DNA of 49,549 nt. Origin: Alphaproteobacteria bacterium. GTDB taxonomy: Bacteria > Pseudomonadota > Alphaproteobacteria > UBA9219. The stretch spans positions 1 to 49,549 of the forward strand of contig JABDFY010000018.1 of the NCBI GenBank assembly GCA_013286365.1, written 5' to 3'. Positions 7,942 through 16,639 of this stretch are shown one piece after another (within the stretch, counting starts at the first letter, position 1; every line of letters begins with the position of its first letter). The position numbers and the translations under genes are program-made. The notes beneath the pieces are model-generated. The model made no database searches. It was not told where the DNA came from and was given only the letters and a program-made list of their open reading frames with translations.

Positions 7942-10041
7942 TTACATCTTTAGGCTCGCCAGCACCGCCAACAATAATATGGCGACGATGTTGATGATCT
8001 TGATCATCGGATTAACCGCAGGGCCTGCTGTATCTTTGTAGGGATCGCCAACGGTATCACCGGTAACAGCAGCTTTATGAGGTTCTGAACCTTTACCGCC
8101 GTAATGACCTTCCTCGATATACTTCTTAGCATTATCCCAAGCACCACCACCTGAGGTCATCGAGATAGCGACAAAAATGCCTGTCACGATCGTACCAAGG
8201 AGCATGGCACCAAGAGCCGTGAAGGCTTGCGCCTGTCCAGCAACGACATCGACTACAAAATAAAGCACGATCGGTGCTACAACTGGCAACAGCGAAGGTG
8301 CAATCATTTCCTTAATCGCGGCTTTGGTAAGCATATCAACCGCTACACCATATTCGGGCTTTGCTTTGCCTTCCATGATGCCTTTGATCTGCTTAAATTG
8401 GCGACGTACTTCTTGCACAACAGCACCTGCCGCACGACCAACGGCCGTCATAGCCATAGAGCCAAAGAGATAGGGCAACATGCCGCCAATGAAGAGGCCA
8501 ACAACCACGTAGGGGTTCTGCAGCTCAAATTTCACCGGAACCTTAGGGAAATAATATTTAAGGTCTTCGATGTAAGCCGCGAAGAGAACCAGAGCCGCCA
8601 AAGCCGCCGAACCAATGGCGTAGCCTTTGGTTACGGCCTTTGTCGTATTTCCGACCGCATCAAGAGCATCCGTGATCACACGAATATCTTTGGGCATGTT
8701 GGACATCTCGGCGATACCGCCAGCATTGTCGGTAACGGGGCCGTAGGCATCAAGGGCAACGATCATGCCGGCAAGCGCCAACATAGTCGTAGCTGCAATG
8801 GCAATACCAAAGAGCCCTGCCGCCATTTGCGCCAAAATAATGCCAATACAAATAACGACGACCGGCAAAGCCGTAGCTTCCATCGATATGGCAAGACCTT
8901 GAATTACGTTCGTGCCGTGGCCATTAGCTGATGCTGCGGCCACACTCCTCACAGGGCGAAACGCTGTCGAGGTATAGTATTCTGTGATCCACACCATAAG
9001 AGCCGTTACAGCCAAACCAATGATCGAACATTCAAATAACTCGAGGCCAATAATCGAACGGCCATCGATTTGAGTGGCAATACCGTCAAAACCAATCAGT
9101 TGATGAATGACGAGAGCAATTAAAGCAGCCGCAATCACGCCGCTAACGACAAGGCCTTTATAAAGGGCACTCATGATGTTCTTGCTACGCTTACTGAGAC
9201 GCACAAAGAATGTTCCTGTGACGGATGCCACGATACAGACAGCCGCAATCACAAGCGGCAAGATCATCATGACTTGTTGCGCAGCGCCACTGAAAAACTT
9301 TGAGGCCAGCAACATCGTAGCTACAATCGTAACCGCATAAGTCTCAAATAAATCAGCTGCCATACCGGCGCAATCACCGACATTATCGCCAACATTATCG
9401 GCAATGACAGCTGGATTGCGGGGGTCATCTTCCGGGATCCCTGCCTCTACCTTGCCAACCAAGTCAGCGCCAACATCAGCGCCTTTGGTAAAGATGCCGC
9501 CGCCAAGGCGCGCAAAAATAGAGATCAGCGAGGCGCCAAAACTTAGAGCAACCAAGGCCTCTATAATCGAGCGTGAAGCATCAGCCCCTTTCCATTGCAA
9601 CAGAATGCAATAATAGCCGGCAACACCCAAGAGGCCCAAACCAACAACGAGCAATCCTGTAATGGCCCCTGACTTAAACGCAATATTGAGTGCCTGACGC
9701 ATGCCCTGCTGCGCAGCAGCCGCTGTACGCACATTGGCGCGTACAGACACATTCATACCGACATAGCCGGCTATTCCGGACAAAATGGAGCCAATGATAA
9801 ACCCGATCGCCACATGCAAACCAAGGAACAAGCCAAGTGCGATACAGATGACCACGCCCACAATCGCGATCGTCATATATTGACGGTTGAGATAGGCTTG
9901 CGCCCCTTCTTGGATGGCGGCGGCAATTTCTTGCATGCGCGGCGTACCAGCAGAAGCGGCCATAATCTGACGCGCGGTTAATAGTCCATAAAGCAGCGCA
10001 ATAACGCCGCAGCCAAAAATCAGCATAAACTCGTTGCTCAT
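7942..10041 (-). CDS. hppA: Membrane-bound proton-translocating pyrophosphatase, K+-independent type
   Basis: The 699-residue polytopic inner-membrane enzyme couples pyrophosphate hydrolysis to proton pumping. The substrate site is seen in [20 protein letters not shown] and in [19 protein letters not shown], with further Asp-rich loops ([33 protein letters not shown]). The residue that sets potassium dependence is lysine in [15 protein letters not shown] (alanine in K+-dependent enzymes), which places it in the K+-independent class. About 15 or 16 hydrophobic segments are visible, as in the family. It is probably transcribed alone: a terminator follows at 7873-7902, and the upstream FliL-like gene is about 120 bases away in the same direction. 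Confidence 0.96.
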   Translation of the reverse strand: MSNEFMLIFGCGVIALLYGLLTARQIMAASAGTPRMQEIAAAIQEGAQAYLNRQYMTIAIVGVVICIALGLFLGLHVAIGFIIGSILSGIAGYVGMNVSVRANVRTAAAAQQGMRQALNIAFKSGAITGLLVVGLGLLGVAGYYCILLQWKGADASRSIIEALVALSFGASLISIFARLGGGIFTKGADVGADLVGKVEAGIPEDDPRNPAVIADNVGDNVGDCAGMAADLFETYAVTIVATMLLASKFFSGAAQQVMMILPLVIAAVCIVASVTGTFFVRLSKRSKNIMSALYKGLVVSGVIAAALIALVIHQLIGFDGIATQIDGRSIIGLELFECSIIGLAVTALMVWITEYYTSTAFRPVRSVAAASANGHGTNVIQGLAISMEATALPVVVICIGIILAQMAAGLFGIAIAATTMLALAGMIVALDAYGPVTDNAGGIAEMSNMPKDIRVITDALDAVGNTTKAVTKGYAIGSAALAALVLFAAYIEDLKYYFPKVPVKFELQNPYVVVGLFIGGMLPYLFGSMAMTAVGRAAGAVVQEVRRQFKQIKGIMEGKAKPEYGVAVDMLTKAAIKEMIAPSLLPVVAPIVLYFVVDVVAGQAQAFTALGAMLLGTIVTGIFVAISMTSGGGAWDNAKKYIEEGHYGGKGSEPHKAAVTGDTVGDPYKDTAGPAVNPMIKIINIVAILLLAVLASLKM

Positions 10042-10162
10042 GAGAATCCTCTGTACTTTTGTGGTTTCTTACTGGTGGGTCAAAGACTTAAACCGGGTTC
10101 AACCGGACGCCGCGCAGAATGCCTAAAGATGTACGGCAAAGCAAGGGGCTGAAATTAAGGGC

Positions 10163-10717
10163 TTACAGCATGCGCTGCGAGACGCCTTCGATAAGGACAT
10201 TGCGAATGGCGTCGGCACCGGCACCACCCTTAATGCCAACCTCATCGACGAGGGCTTCCGTAGCTTTTGCCTTTATTTTTGCCACATCCACCAATTTGCC
10301 GTTACGCAAAGAACCCTGCCCCAAACCGCCATAAAGCGCCCGCATTAACGTGTCTTGTACGCGCGGCATATTGCTGTGGATGAGATCAGCTGTCTCAAAA
10401 TTCTTGACCTCTATATCGATGAGAACGGTAACAATCTGCTCAACGCCGGTGTCGGTGATAATCGGTAAGATCATCGGCGGCATGTGTACAAAAACGGGAT
10501 CGCCCTCGAATTTTCCGCCGCTTATATCGTTATTGTTTTTACTTTTGCCGGTCATCTCAGGCGCATCTTTTTTAGGCGGCGGTGGCGTTGCAGGTGCAGT
10601 TGGCGCTGCTGGCGCTGTATCTTCCTCCGCCCAGGCAGGAATCATTTCTGTACTGGCAAAAGTGAACGCCAAAAGCATGGTGATGGTTATAAAAAATCTA
10701 TACAACGGTGTCCTCAC
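10163..10717 (-). CDS. FliL-like domain periplasmic protein
   Basis: The 184-residue product has an N-terminal signal peptide (FFITITMLLAFTFAS, likely cleaved near AWA|EED), a Pro/Ala-rich linker, and a C-terminal domain of FliL pattern: VHMPPMILPIITDTG, QIVTVLIDIEVKN, MPRVQDTLMRALYG, a Lys-rich helix KIKAKATEAL and the closing RNVLIEGVSQRML. FliL proteins sit at the flagellar stator; this one has a soluble signal-peptide version without the usual cytoplasmic tail and is not in a flagellar operon. The start GTG at 10717 is weakly supported; ATG at 10678 is an alternative. It lies between nusB and hppA, where some alphaproteobacteria carry thiL and a similar hypothetical gene. Confidence 0.6.
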   Translation of the reverse strand: MRTPLYRFFITITMLLAFTFASTEMIPAWAEEDTAPAAPTAPATPPPPKKDAPEMTGKSKNNNDISGGKFEGDPVFVHMPPMILPIITDTGVEQIVTVLIDIEVKNFETADLIHSNMPRVQDTLMRALYGGLGQGSLRNGKLVDVAKIKAKATEALVDEVGIKGGAGADAIRNVLIEGVSQRML

Positions 10718-10870
10718 CGGTGAAGTTTGGGAAGTCCCTGAAAAATAGTTTAGGAGCGAAGACTTGATGAGCCGTTAACGCACCAAGAAGTATTCAAATC
10801 AAACAACAACAGCCAATTTCAATGGGTTGAAGCCTCTTCAGCGATCACAAATGCCAAACAATTTTCCAGT

Positions 10871-11353
10871 TTAACGGAGTCCCTTAGCAAGCTTGTCCAA
10901 GACAGCGTTGACTAAACCTGGTTCTTTCGCACCGAAAAACGCATGGGTGACATCGACATAATCATTGATGATGACGTTGGCCGGAATGTGACTATGCACA
11001 TGAAGTTCATAGGTCCCGGCCCGTAAGATCGCACGCAGAAGAGTTTCGAGCCGCTCAGGTGATACTTTGGCATCAGTGGCGCCTGCTATCATTTCATCAA
11101 GTGAAGTAAAATTTTGGCTCACACCTATGACAATCGAGCCAAACAACTGAAGATCGACGAGTAAAGGAGCTTCATTTTCACCTTTTTCATGTAACAAAGC
11201 ACCCGGGTGGTCTTGAAAATCGGCGATAATTTTTTCAGCAGTATTTTGCGTCAGCGCAATCTGATAAAGTCCTTGAACGGCGGCCAAACGCGCCAATCTC
11301 TTGGCCGTATTTTCCCCAACTGAGGATGTTTGAAGAGAGCTTTTGGTCATCAT
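10871..11353 (-). CDS. nusB: Transcription antitermination factor NusB
   Basis: The all-helical NusB fold is recognisable: ARLAAVQGLYQIALTQN at the N-terminus, RLETLLRAILRAGTYEL (the hallmark E/RaiLRaGxYEL), HIPANVIINDYVDVTHAFFG and the closing GLVNAVLDKLAKGLR. NusB with NusE (S10) binds boxA RNA and promotes rRNA antitermination. I place the start at ATG 11353, immediately after the ribH stop (11355); the longer frame to 11410 would overlap ribH by 56 bases. It is the last gene of the rpiB...nusB run. Confidence 0.92.
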   Translation of the reverse strand: MMTKSSLQTSSVGENTAKRLARLAAVQGLYQIALTQNTAEKIIADFQDHPGALLHEKGENEAPLLVDLQLFGSIVIGVSQNFTSLDEMIAGATDAKVSPERLETLLRAILRAGTYELHVHSHIPANVIINDYVDVTHAFFGAKEPGLVNAVLDKLAKGLR

Positions 11354-11354
11354 T

Positions 11355-11870
11355 TTATCGGGCAACCCAGCGCTTCTGCGGGGATAGTCGGAAATGATTT
11401 TTATGGCCAATCATGTGCAGGCAAGCTTCAGCTGCCGCACCGCCGCGATCTTGGCGCGACGGGTCCGCTCGCTCCAGAGCCTGAGTAATCGTATCGCAAG
11501 TCAAGATGGCGTTACCTGCAGCCAAGGCATAACGCAAAATAACTTCTTGAAGGGCTCGTGTGCTTTCTTGGCCGACAATCTCCGCATGCGCGGTGGCGCC
11601 CTTTAAGACACAACCGAGAGCCACATAACCATCAAAACGGCGACGGCTAGCATCAAAATTTAAAGATTTTAAGGCGTAAACAATTGCCGCCGGAACTTCA
11701 AACGAACCAGGAACAGTAAAAACTTCATAACTCGCTTCAGCACGGTCCAAAACGGCTTTGGCGCCCTGCAATAATTTATCGGCGATATCGTTGTAAAACC
11801 GTCCCTCCACAATCATGATATGGGGCTTTTGGCTGAATTTAAAAACGCTTGGCGCCCGCTTCTTTTCCAT
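11355..11870 (-). CDS. ribH: 6,7-dimethyl-8-ribityllumazine synthase
   Basis: The enzyme condenses 3,4-dihydroxy-2-butanone 4-phosphate with the ribitylamino-pyrimidine in riboflavin synthesis and normally assembles as 60-mer or decamer. Motifs: IMIVEGRFYNDIADKLLQGA, VPGSFEVPAAI (substrate loop), VALGCVLKGATAHAEIV with the catalytic His in AHAEIV (usual family text GxxIxGxTxHxE), and the LTCDTITQALERAD tail (usual LT.dt.eQA..R). At 171 residues it is of normal length. It lies three bases after ribBA and just before nusB. Confidence 0.93.
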   Translation of the reverse strand: MEKKRAPSVFKFSQKPHIMIVEGRFYNDIADKLLQGAKAVLDRAEASYEVFTVPGSFEVPAAIVYALKSLNFDASRRRFDGYVALGCVLKGATAHAEIVGQESTRALQEVILRYALAAGNAILTCDTITQALERADPSRQDRGGAAAEACLHMIGHKNHFRLSPQKRWVAR

Positions 11871-11873
11871 GAC

Positions 11874-13007
11874 TTATCCTTTAGTTGAAATCGGCCTTTG
11901 CTCTACCACACGCAGACCGTAACCTTCGAGACCCACAATTGTACGTTGTGAGTTTGAAAGCAGAATCATATCCCCAACACCAAGATCAAGCAAAATTTGT
12001 GCGCCAACCCCGTAATCACGCAGTTCGCGAGGTGGTTCTTCACCTTTTATTTGCGCTTCAAGCTTTTGCGATAGACTAGCGGCTTGCGCTTCGCGCAACA
12101 ACACAATAACGCCGCGCCCGGCTTCAGCAATCATGCGCATAGAGGCCTGAAGTTCTCCGCCGTGACTGTGGGAACGATCGCCCAAAACATCTTCAAGAAC
12201 GTTGAGCGCGTGCATGCGAACCAAAGGCGGTTCTTTGCCCACCGCAAGATCGCCTTTCACCAACGCCACATGCTCGGCGTAGGCGGCCTTATTGATATAG
12301 ATGTGCATCGTAAAAGCGCCGCCATAAACACTGTTAAACGTCGTTGTCAGGCGTCGTTCGATGATCGTTTCCGTGCACCTCCGATGGGCAATGAGGTCAG
12401 CAATCGTGCCAATTTTTAAATTGTGAAATTGAGCAAATTTTATAAGATCCGGCATGCGCGCCATACTGCCATCTTCATTCATGATCTCGCAGATGACACC
12501 GGCAGGAATAAGACCTGCTAAACGCGCAAGATCAACTGCAGCTTCCGTATGTCCAGCTCGAACCAGAACACCACCATCGCGGGCAAGAAGTGGAAATACA
12601 TGTCCAGGCGTTACGACGTCTTTGGGGCCGGCGTGAGGTGAAATAGCAACTTGGATCGTGTGAGCCCGGTCGGCCGCGGAAATGCCTGTTGTTACGCCTT
12701 CGCGCGCTTCAATCGAAACGGTGAAGGCTGTCTGTTGCGGATTAGAGTTCTGCTGGGCCATCAGCGGCAAGCCAAGCTGTTCCACTTTCTCCGCTTCAAG
12801 GGCAAGACAGATTAGTCCCCGGCCAAACTTGGCCATAAAATTTATGGCTTCCGGCGTTGCAAACTGCGCCGGTATAATTAAATCGCCTTCATTTTCACGC
12901 GCCTCATCATCGGCAAGAATGAACATGCGGCCGCGTTGGGCCTCGGCGATAATATCCGCAGGGGAAGAAATAGCGCGATGGTCTTCATTGGCGAGATGTA
13001 ATTTCAT
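11874..13007 (-). CDS. ribB: 3,4-dihydroxy-2-butanone-4-phosphate synthase fused to a degenerate GTP cyclohydrolase II domain
   Basis: Residues 1 to about 205 are a complete DHBP synthase: DDEARENEGDLIIPAQF (metal and substrate acidic loop) and RAGHTEAAVDLARLAGL. The remainder aligns to GTP cyclohydrolase II but lacks its zinc site: the family's C-x10-C-x-C block is replaced by HALNVLEDVLGDRSHSHGGE, with no cysteines. A later GVGAQILLDLGV segment is kept. This is the hybrid form described as RibBX, where the second domain is not a GTP cyclohydrolase. A separate ribA is therefore expected elsewhere in the genome. The start ATG overlaps the ribE stop (ATGA-type overlap of four bases). Confidence 0.9.
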   Translation of the reverse strand: MKLHLANEDHRAISSPADIIAEAQRGRMFILADDEARENEGDLIIPAQFATPEAINFMAKFGRGLICLALEAEKVEQLGLPLMAQQNSNPQQTAFTVSIEAREGVTTGISAADRAHTIQVAISPHAGPKDVVTPGHVFPLLARDGGVLVRAGHTEAAVDLARLAGLIPAGVICEIMNEDGSMARMPDLIKFAQFHNLKIGTIADLIAHRRCTETIIERRLTTTFNSVYGGAFTMHIYINKAAYAEHVALVKGDLAVGKEPPLVRMHALNVLEDVLGDRSHSHGGELQASMRMIAEAGRGVIVLLREAQAASLSQKLEAQIKGEEPPRELRDYGVGAQILLDLGVGDMILLSNSQRTIVGLEGYGLRVVEQRPISTKG

Positions 13008-13603
13008 AAAGCTGCTCTTTGTTCAAGCATGCGGACAATGTAGCGCGCCATCATATCAACCTCAAAATTGACCTCATCCCCGACCTGCGCAACATCAAAG
13101 GTTGTTTCGTTCTGGGTATGCTGAATGATATTTATACCGAAGTGCGCGTTCAAAGCTTCATTGATCGTCAGTGACACGCCGTCGAGCGATATAGATCCTT
13201 TAGGGGCAATAAATTTGGAAAACGCCTTTGGTATCTCGAACTCAAACCGCTGACTGTCACCCTCACCACGTTTATTCGTAATACGCGCAACACCATCAAT
13301 ATGTCCGGAAAGCAAATGTCCGCTGAGTTCATCCCCTAACCGTAACGCACATTCCAAATTTAAGCGTTGGCCTTGGCGCCATTTTTTTGCCGTAGTTTTA
13401 TCCACTGTTTCCGCAGAGATCTGAACTTTAAATTGCGCCGATTGTTTTTCAATCACCGTTAAACAAATTCCGCTGCACGAAATTGAAGCGCCTAAATTAA
13501 TCTTATCAAGTGGCAATTTTTTGGCGATAACGGTCAACGTCCAATCGCCGCGTTTGTCGATGGCTGAGATTTCGCCAATATCCTGAATGATTCCGGTGAA
13601 CAT
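13004..13603 (-). CDS. ribE: Riboflavin synthase, alpha subunit
   Basis: The enzyme dismutates two lumazine molecules to riboflavin. It has two homologous barrel domains: the first opens with MFTGIIQDIGEI and contains SCSGICLTVIEK, the second contains GHIDGVARI and KGSISLDGVSLTINEA. The 199 residues are a normal length. It sits directly after nrdR with a 17-base gap; in most alphaproteobacteria ribD lies between these two genes and is missing here. Confidence 0.94.
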   Translation of the reverse strand: MFTGIIQDIGEISAIDKRGDWTLTVIAKKLPLDKINLGASISCSGICLTVIEKQSAQFKVQISAETVDKTTAKKWRQGQRLNLECALRLGDELSGHLLSGHIDGVARITNKRGEGDSQRFEFEIPKAFSKFIAPKGSISLDGVSLTINEALNAHFGINIIQHTQNETTFDVAQVGDEVNFEVDMMARYIVRMLEQRAAL

Positions 13604-13620
13604 GGCGAAACCTTTGGCGC

Positions 13621-14079
13621 TCAGGCCGTTTCGCGTTTAAGCGTATCGACAAACTCATTGAAATCGCCGGGTGAGCGGAAATCTTTATAGACCGACGCAT
13701 AGCGCACATAGGCTACGTGATCGAGTGCGCGCAGAGTTTCCATGACCAGTTCGCCAATTTTTGGTGTTGTGACTTCCATATCACCAAGCGATTCGAGTTG
13801 GCGAACAATGCTGTTGAGCACCTGCTCCATACGATCATCTTCAACAGGACGTTTACGTAAGGCAATCTTCATCGAACGCATGAGTTTATCGCGATCGAAG
13901 GGTTCTTTTGTGCCGTCGGTTTTAATCACAGTTATATCGCGTAACTGCACTCTCTCGAAGGTCGTGAAACGAGCGCCACAATTGTTGCAAAATCGCCGAC
14001 GCCTAATCGCCGAATTATCCTCGGTCGGACGGCTATCTTTAACTTGTGTGTCCTCATGTCCACAAAACGGGCACCGCAT
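13621..14079 (-). CDS. nrdR: Transcriptional repressor NrdR
   Basis: The 152-residue regulator of ribonucleotide reductase genes has the N-terminal zinc ribbon [18 protein letters not shown] with the second pair in [13 protein letters not shown], followed by an ATP-cone domain ([20 protein letters not shown]). It binds NrdR boxes in response to (d)ATP. It lies between glyA and ribE, the usual alphaproteobacterial place. Confidence 0.96.
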   Translation of the reverse strand: MRCPFCGHEDTQVKDSRPTEDNSAIRRRRFCNNCGARFTTFERVQLRDITVIKTDGTKEPFDRDKLMRSMKIALRKRPVEDDRMEQVLNSIVRQLESLGDMEVTTPKIGELVMETLRALDHVAYVRYASVYKDFRSPGDFNEFVDTLKRETA

Positions 14080-14178
14080 CGAGCTTCCCTTTTCCCTGAT
14101 TGCCCACTAAATCTAGCAGGTAAAGGGGTTAAAGCTCAACAGCTTGTATTGCACTGTTGAAGCTGGCTTTTAACCGTT

Positions 14179-15492
14179 TTAATAAATCGGAAAGTGAGCG
14201 CACAACTCCTTAACGCGTTTACGAACAGCTTGTTCTGCAGTTGAATTATCCTCAGAGTTCTGTTTACGCAAAGCATCGAGCACTTCGGCGATCATATCGC
14301 CTACCTGGTTGAACTCTGCCGTACCAAAGCCGCGGGTCGTGGCAGCAGGACTTCCAAGACGAATACCCGATGTCACCGTAGGTGGTAATGGATCATAGGG
14401 AATGCCATTTTTGTTGCACGTCATGCCGGCATTCTCAAGGCTATGATCACTTGCCTTACCTGTTAGGTTTTTAGGTCTCAAATCAACCAAAACAATGTGA
14501 CTGTCGGTACCGCCTGAAATAATATCGAAGCCGTGCTTGACCAAAGTGCCAGCCAAGGCGCGTGCATTGTCGATGACATTTTTGGCGTATATCTTAAAGT
14601 CCGGTCGCAACGCCTCGCCCAGCATCACAGCTTTGGCAGCTATGACATGCATCAAGGGGCCGCCCTGTAATCCCGGGAATACGGCAGAATTAATTTTTTT
14701 ACCCAACTCTGGATCATTTGACAAAACCATGCCCCCGCGCGGTCCGCGCAGGGTCTTGTGTGTCGTCGTCGTTGTTACATGCGCGTGCGGCACGGGGCTT
14801 GGGAAAACACCACCAGCAACGAGACCAGCGAAATGGGCCATATCGACCATAAAATAGGCCCCTACTTCATCAGCAATTTTGCGAAATGCCGCAAAATCGA
14901 TGACACGTGGATAGGCCGAGCCTCCGGCGATAATAAGTTTTGGTTTGTGCTCGCGCGCAAGACGCGCAACTTCATCCATATCGATACGATGGTCATCTTT
15001 GCGAACGCCGTACTGAATAGCCTTGAACCATTTGCCCGACTGATTAACAGACGCGCCGTGCGTCAAGTGCCCGCCAGCTGCCAACGACATACCCAATATC
15101 GTATCGCCTGGTTGTAAGAGCGCGAAAAAAACGGCCTGATTTGCCTGCGCGCCCGAATGCGGCTGTACATTAGCGAATGTACAGCCAAAGAGTTTGCAAG
15201 CACGTTCGATGGCCAAAGCTTCGGCAATATCGACTTGATTGCACCCGCCGTAGTAGCGCTTGCCGGGATAGCCTTCGGCGTATTTATTCGTGAGGACCGA
15301 ACCTTGCGCTTCGAGTACCGCTTTTGAAACAATATTCTCGGATGCAATAAGCTCGATATTATCCTGCTGACGCGCCAACTCACCTTCAATAGAGCGATAA
15401 AGTTCCGGATCGCCTTCAGAGACGGAAACACCAAAAAAAGAATTTTGTTTCCCGCTCATTGTTTGCATTTTTGCCGCTACTCCACTCATCAT
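14179..15492 (-). CDS. glyA: Serine hydroxymethyltransferase
   Basis: This PLP enzyme interconverts serine and glycine with tetrahydrofolate and feeds one-carbon metabolism. The PLP lysine is K246 in [15 protein letters not shown]; other motifs are [35 protein letters not shown] and [13 protein letters not shown]. The length of 437 is normal. The start ATG-ATG at 15492 is preceded by AGGAG. It follows rpiB by 26 bases, so rpiB-glyA-nrdR-ribE-ribBA-ribH-nusB probably form one transcription unit with a 99-base gap before nrdR. Confidence 0.96.
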   Translation of the reverse strand: MMSGVAAKMQTMSGKQNSFFGVSVSEGDPELYRSIEGELARQQDNIELIASENIVSKAVLEAQGSVLTNKYAEGYPGKRYYGGCNQVDIAEALAIERACKLFGCTFANVQPHSGAQANQAVFFALLQPGDTILGMSLAAGGHLTHGASVNQSGKWFKAIQYGVRKDDHRIDMDEVARLAREHKPKLIIAGGSAYPRVIDFAAFRKIADEVGAYFMVDMAHFAGLVAGGVFPSPVPHAHVTTTTTHKTLRGPRGGMVLSNDPELGKKINSAVFPGLQGGPLMHVIAAKAVMLGEALRPDFKIYAKNVIDNARALAGTLVKHGFDIISGGTDSHIVLVDLRPKNLTGKASDHSLENAGMTCNKNGIPYDPLPPTVTSGIRLGSPAATTRGFGTAEFNQVGDMIAEVLDALRKQNSEDNSTAEQAVRKRVKELCAHFPIY

Positions 15493-15518
15493 CTACTCCT
15501 ATCGGTTACAAATATGGG

Positions 15519-15965
15519 TTACAAGCCGCCTAAATCTGTCAATCGCTGGCGGCGCTCGGCGTACCGGCCGCCAAGACAATTGGTCTCCAAAAAAATCTTG
15601 AGGCAATCGAGCGCCACTTCGGAACCTATAATATCGGCGCCGATAGCAAGTACATTGGCATCATTATGCTCGCGCGCCAAGCGTGCCAGAGTTGAATTTG
15701 TACAGAGTGCCGCCCGGAGATTTCGGTAGCGATTTGCAGTCATAGCCATGGCTTGACCTGAGCCGCAAATAAGCACGCCACGTTGGTCTTCATGCTTTAA
15801 CTCAGCAGCCATTTTATTGGCAAAGTCCAGAGCGTCACAGCGCTCTTGGCTGTGGGTGCCCAAATCTTTTGGTTCAAACCCATGTTCTTTAAGCCAGGTA
15901 ATAAACCTAGCTTTTAATTCAAATCCGCGATGATCGGCGGCAATTGGTACAATTTTATGAGGCAT
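15519..15965 (-). CDS. rpiB: Ribose 5-phosphate isomerase B
   Basis: The 148-residue RpiB/LacAB-family protein interconverts ribose 5-phosphate and ribulose 5-phosphate. Motifs: IAADHRGFELKARF at the N-terminus, GVLICGSGQAMAMTANRY (the GICGTG loop with the expected catalytic Cys), RAALCTNSTLARLAREHNDANVL. It heads the glyA operon and is preceded by a 190-base region that separates it from the divergent FliL-like gene. Confidence 0.94.
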   Translation of the reverse strand: MPHKIVPIAADHRGFELKARFITWLKEHGFEPKDLGTHSQERCDALDFANKMAAELKHEDQRGVLICGSGQAMAMTANRYRNLRAALCTNSTLARLAREHNDANVLAIGADIIGSEVALDCLKIFLETNCLGGRYAERRQRLTDLGGL

Positions 15966-16164
15966 ACGCGGATACTAACGGGCTAAGACGCCTATGCCAA
16001 GAAAGTTCTGGTTATTTTATGTCCTTATATTGCCAGAAATGCCCTTCGTTGAGCGACATCAAGAGAACCTTAATGACTATAGATATATTCTTCCCAAAGC
16101 ATCCCAATAAAAATGTGGTTTAGGTATTATGGTTAGCACCACTGGTATTGAGAAATAGTTGCCA

Positions 16165-16626
16165 ATGACCCAATTTAAGGAGCACGTAGTGGGCAACAGA
16201 AAATTTATCCTATTTACGATGCTCTATATTGCTGTCCTGGTTTTTCTGGGCTCCATGAGCTTTTTCTCCGACTATAGTCAAGTTCATATTTTAAAGGTTT
16301 TTGCAAATAAACAAGGTCACCAGACAACCAGCTACTATGATCTGCCGCGCATGACTTTGTCGTCGGCACCGATCAACGGCAAAACAGGCCATATGAAAGT
16401 TACAATTAGCCTTGAAGTTGCCGATGGAGATAAGGAAAGACTGGCAGATTACCAACCTCGTATTATGGATCGGGTGTTTAATTATTTTCGTTCCGTCACA
16501 AAACAAGACATGCGCAGCAAAGATCAAATCGAATTATTGCGTCATAATTTACTTCAAGAAATTAATATGGTCACAGGCCCCGTTCACGTCATGGGAATAG
16601 CATTCCGCGAGTTAACGCTGACTTAG
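16165..16626 (+). CDS. FliL-like single-pass membrane protein
   Basis: The 153-residue product (from ATG at 16165; TTG at 16159 is possible) has one N-terminal transmembrane helix (FILFTMLYIAVLVFLGSMSF) followed by a periplasmic FliL-like domain: YYDLPRMTLSSAP, GHMKVTISLEVAD, YQPRIMDRVFNYFRSV, RHNLLQEINMV and MGIAFRELTLT. The pattern of a beta strand, paired helices and a C-terminal strand after an LP.M motif matches FliL, the stator-associated flagellar protein. It is outside the flagellar operons of the window and converges with spoT. It may be a motility accessory or a lineage paralogue; the assignment rests on pattern, not on high identity. Confidence 0.6.
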   Translation: MTQFKEHVVGNRKFILFTMLYIAVLVFLGSMSFFSDYSQVHILKVFANKQGHQTTSYYDLPRMTLSSAPINGKTGHMKVTISLEVADGDKERLADYQPRIMDRVFNYFRSVTKQDMRSKDQIELLRHNLLQEINMVTGPVHVMGIAFRELTLT

Positions 16627-16639
16627 TCTTATTAACCGG

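Noticed and set aside
8227-8931. 234-residue plus-strand ORF
   Set aside because: It is the reverse-strand shadow of hppA; the hppA frame has all conserved motifs.
10350-10748. 132-residue plus-strand ORF with hydrophobic segments
   Set aside because: Shadow of the FliL-like gene, which has a signal peptide and a family pattern in its own frame.
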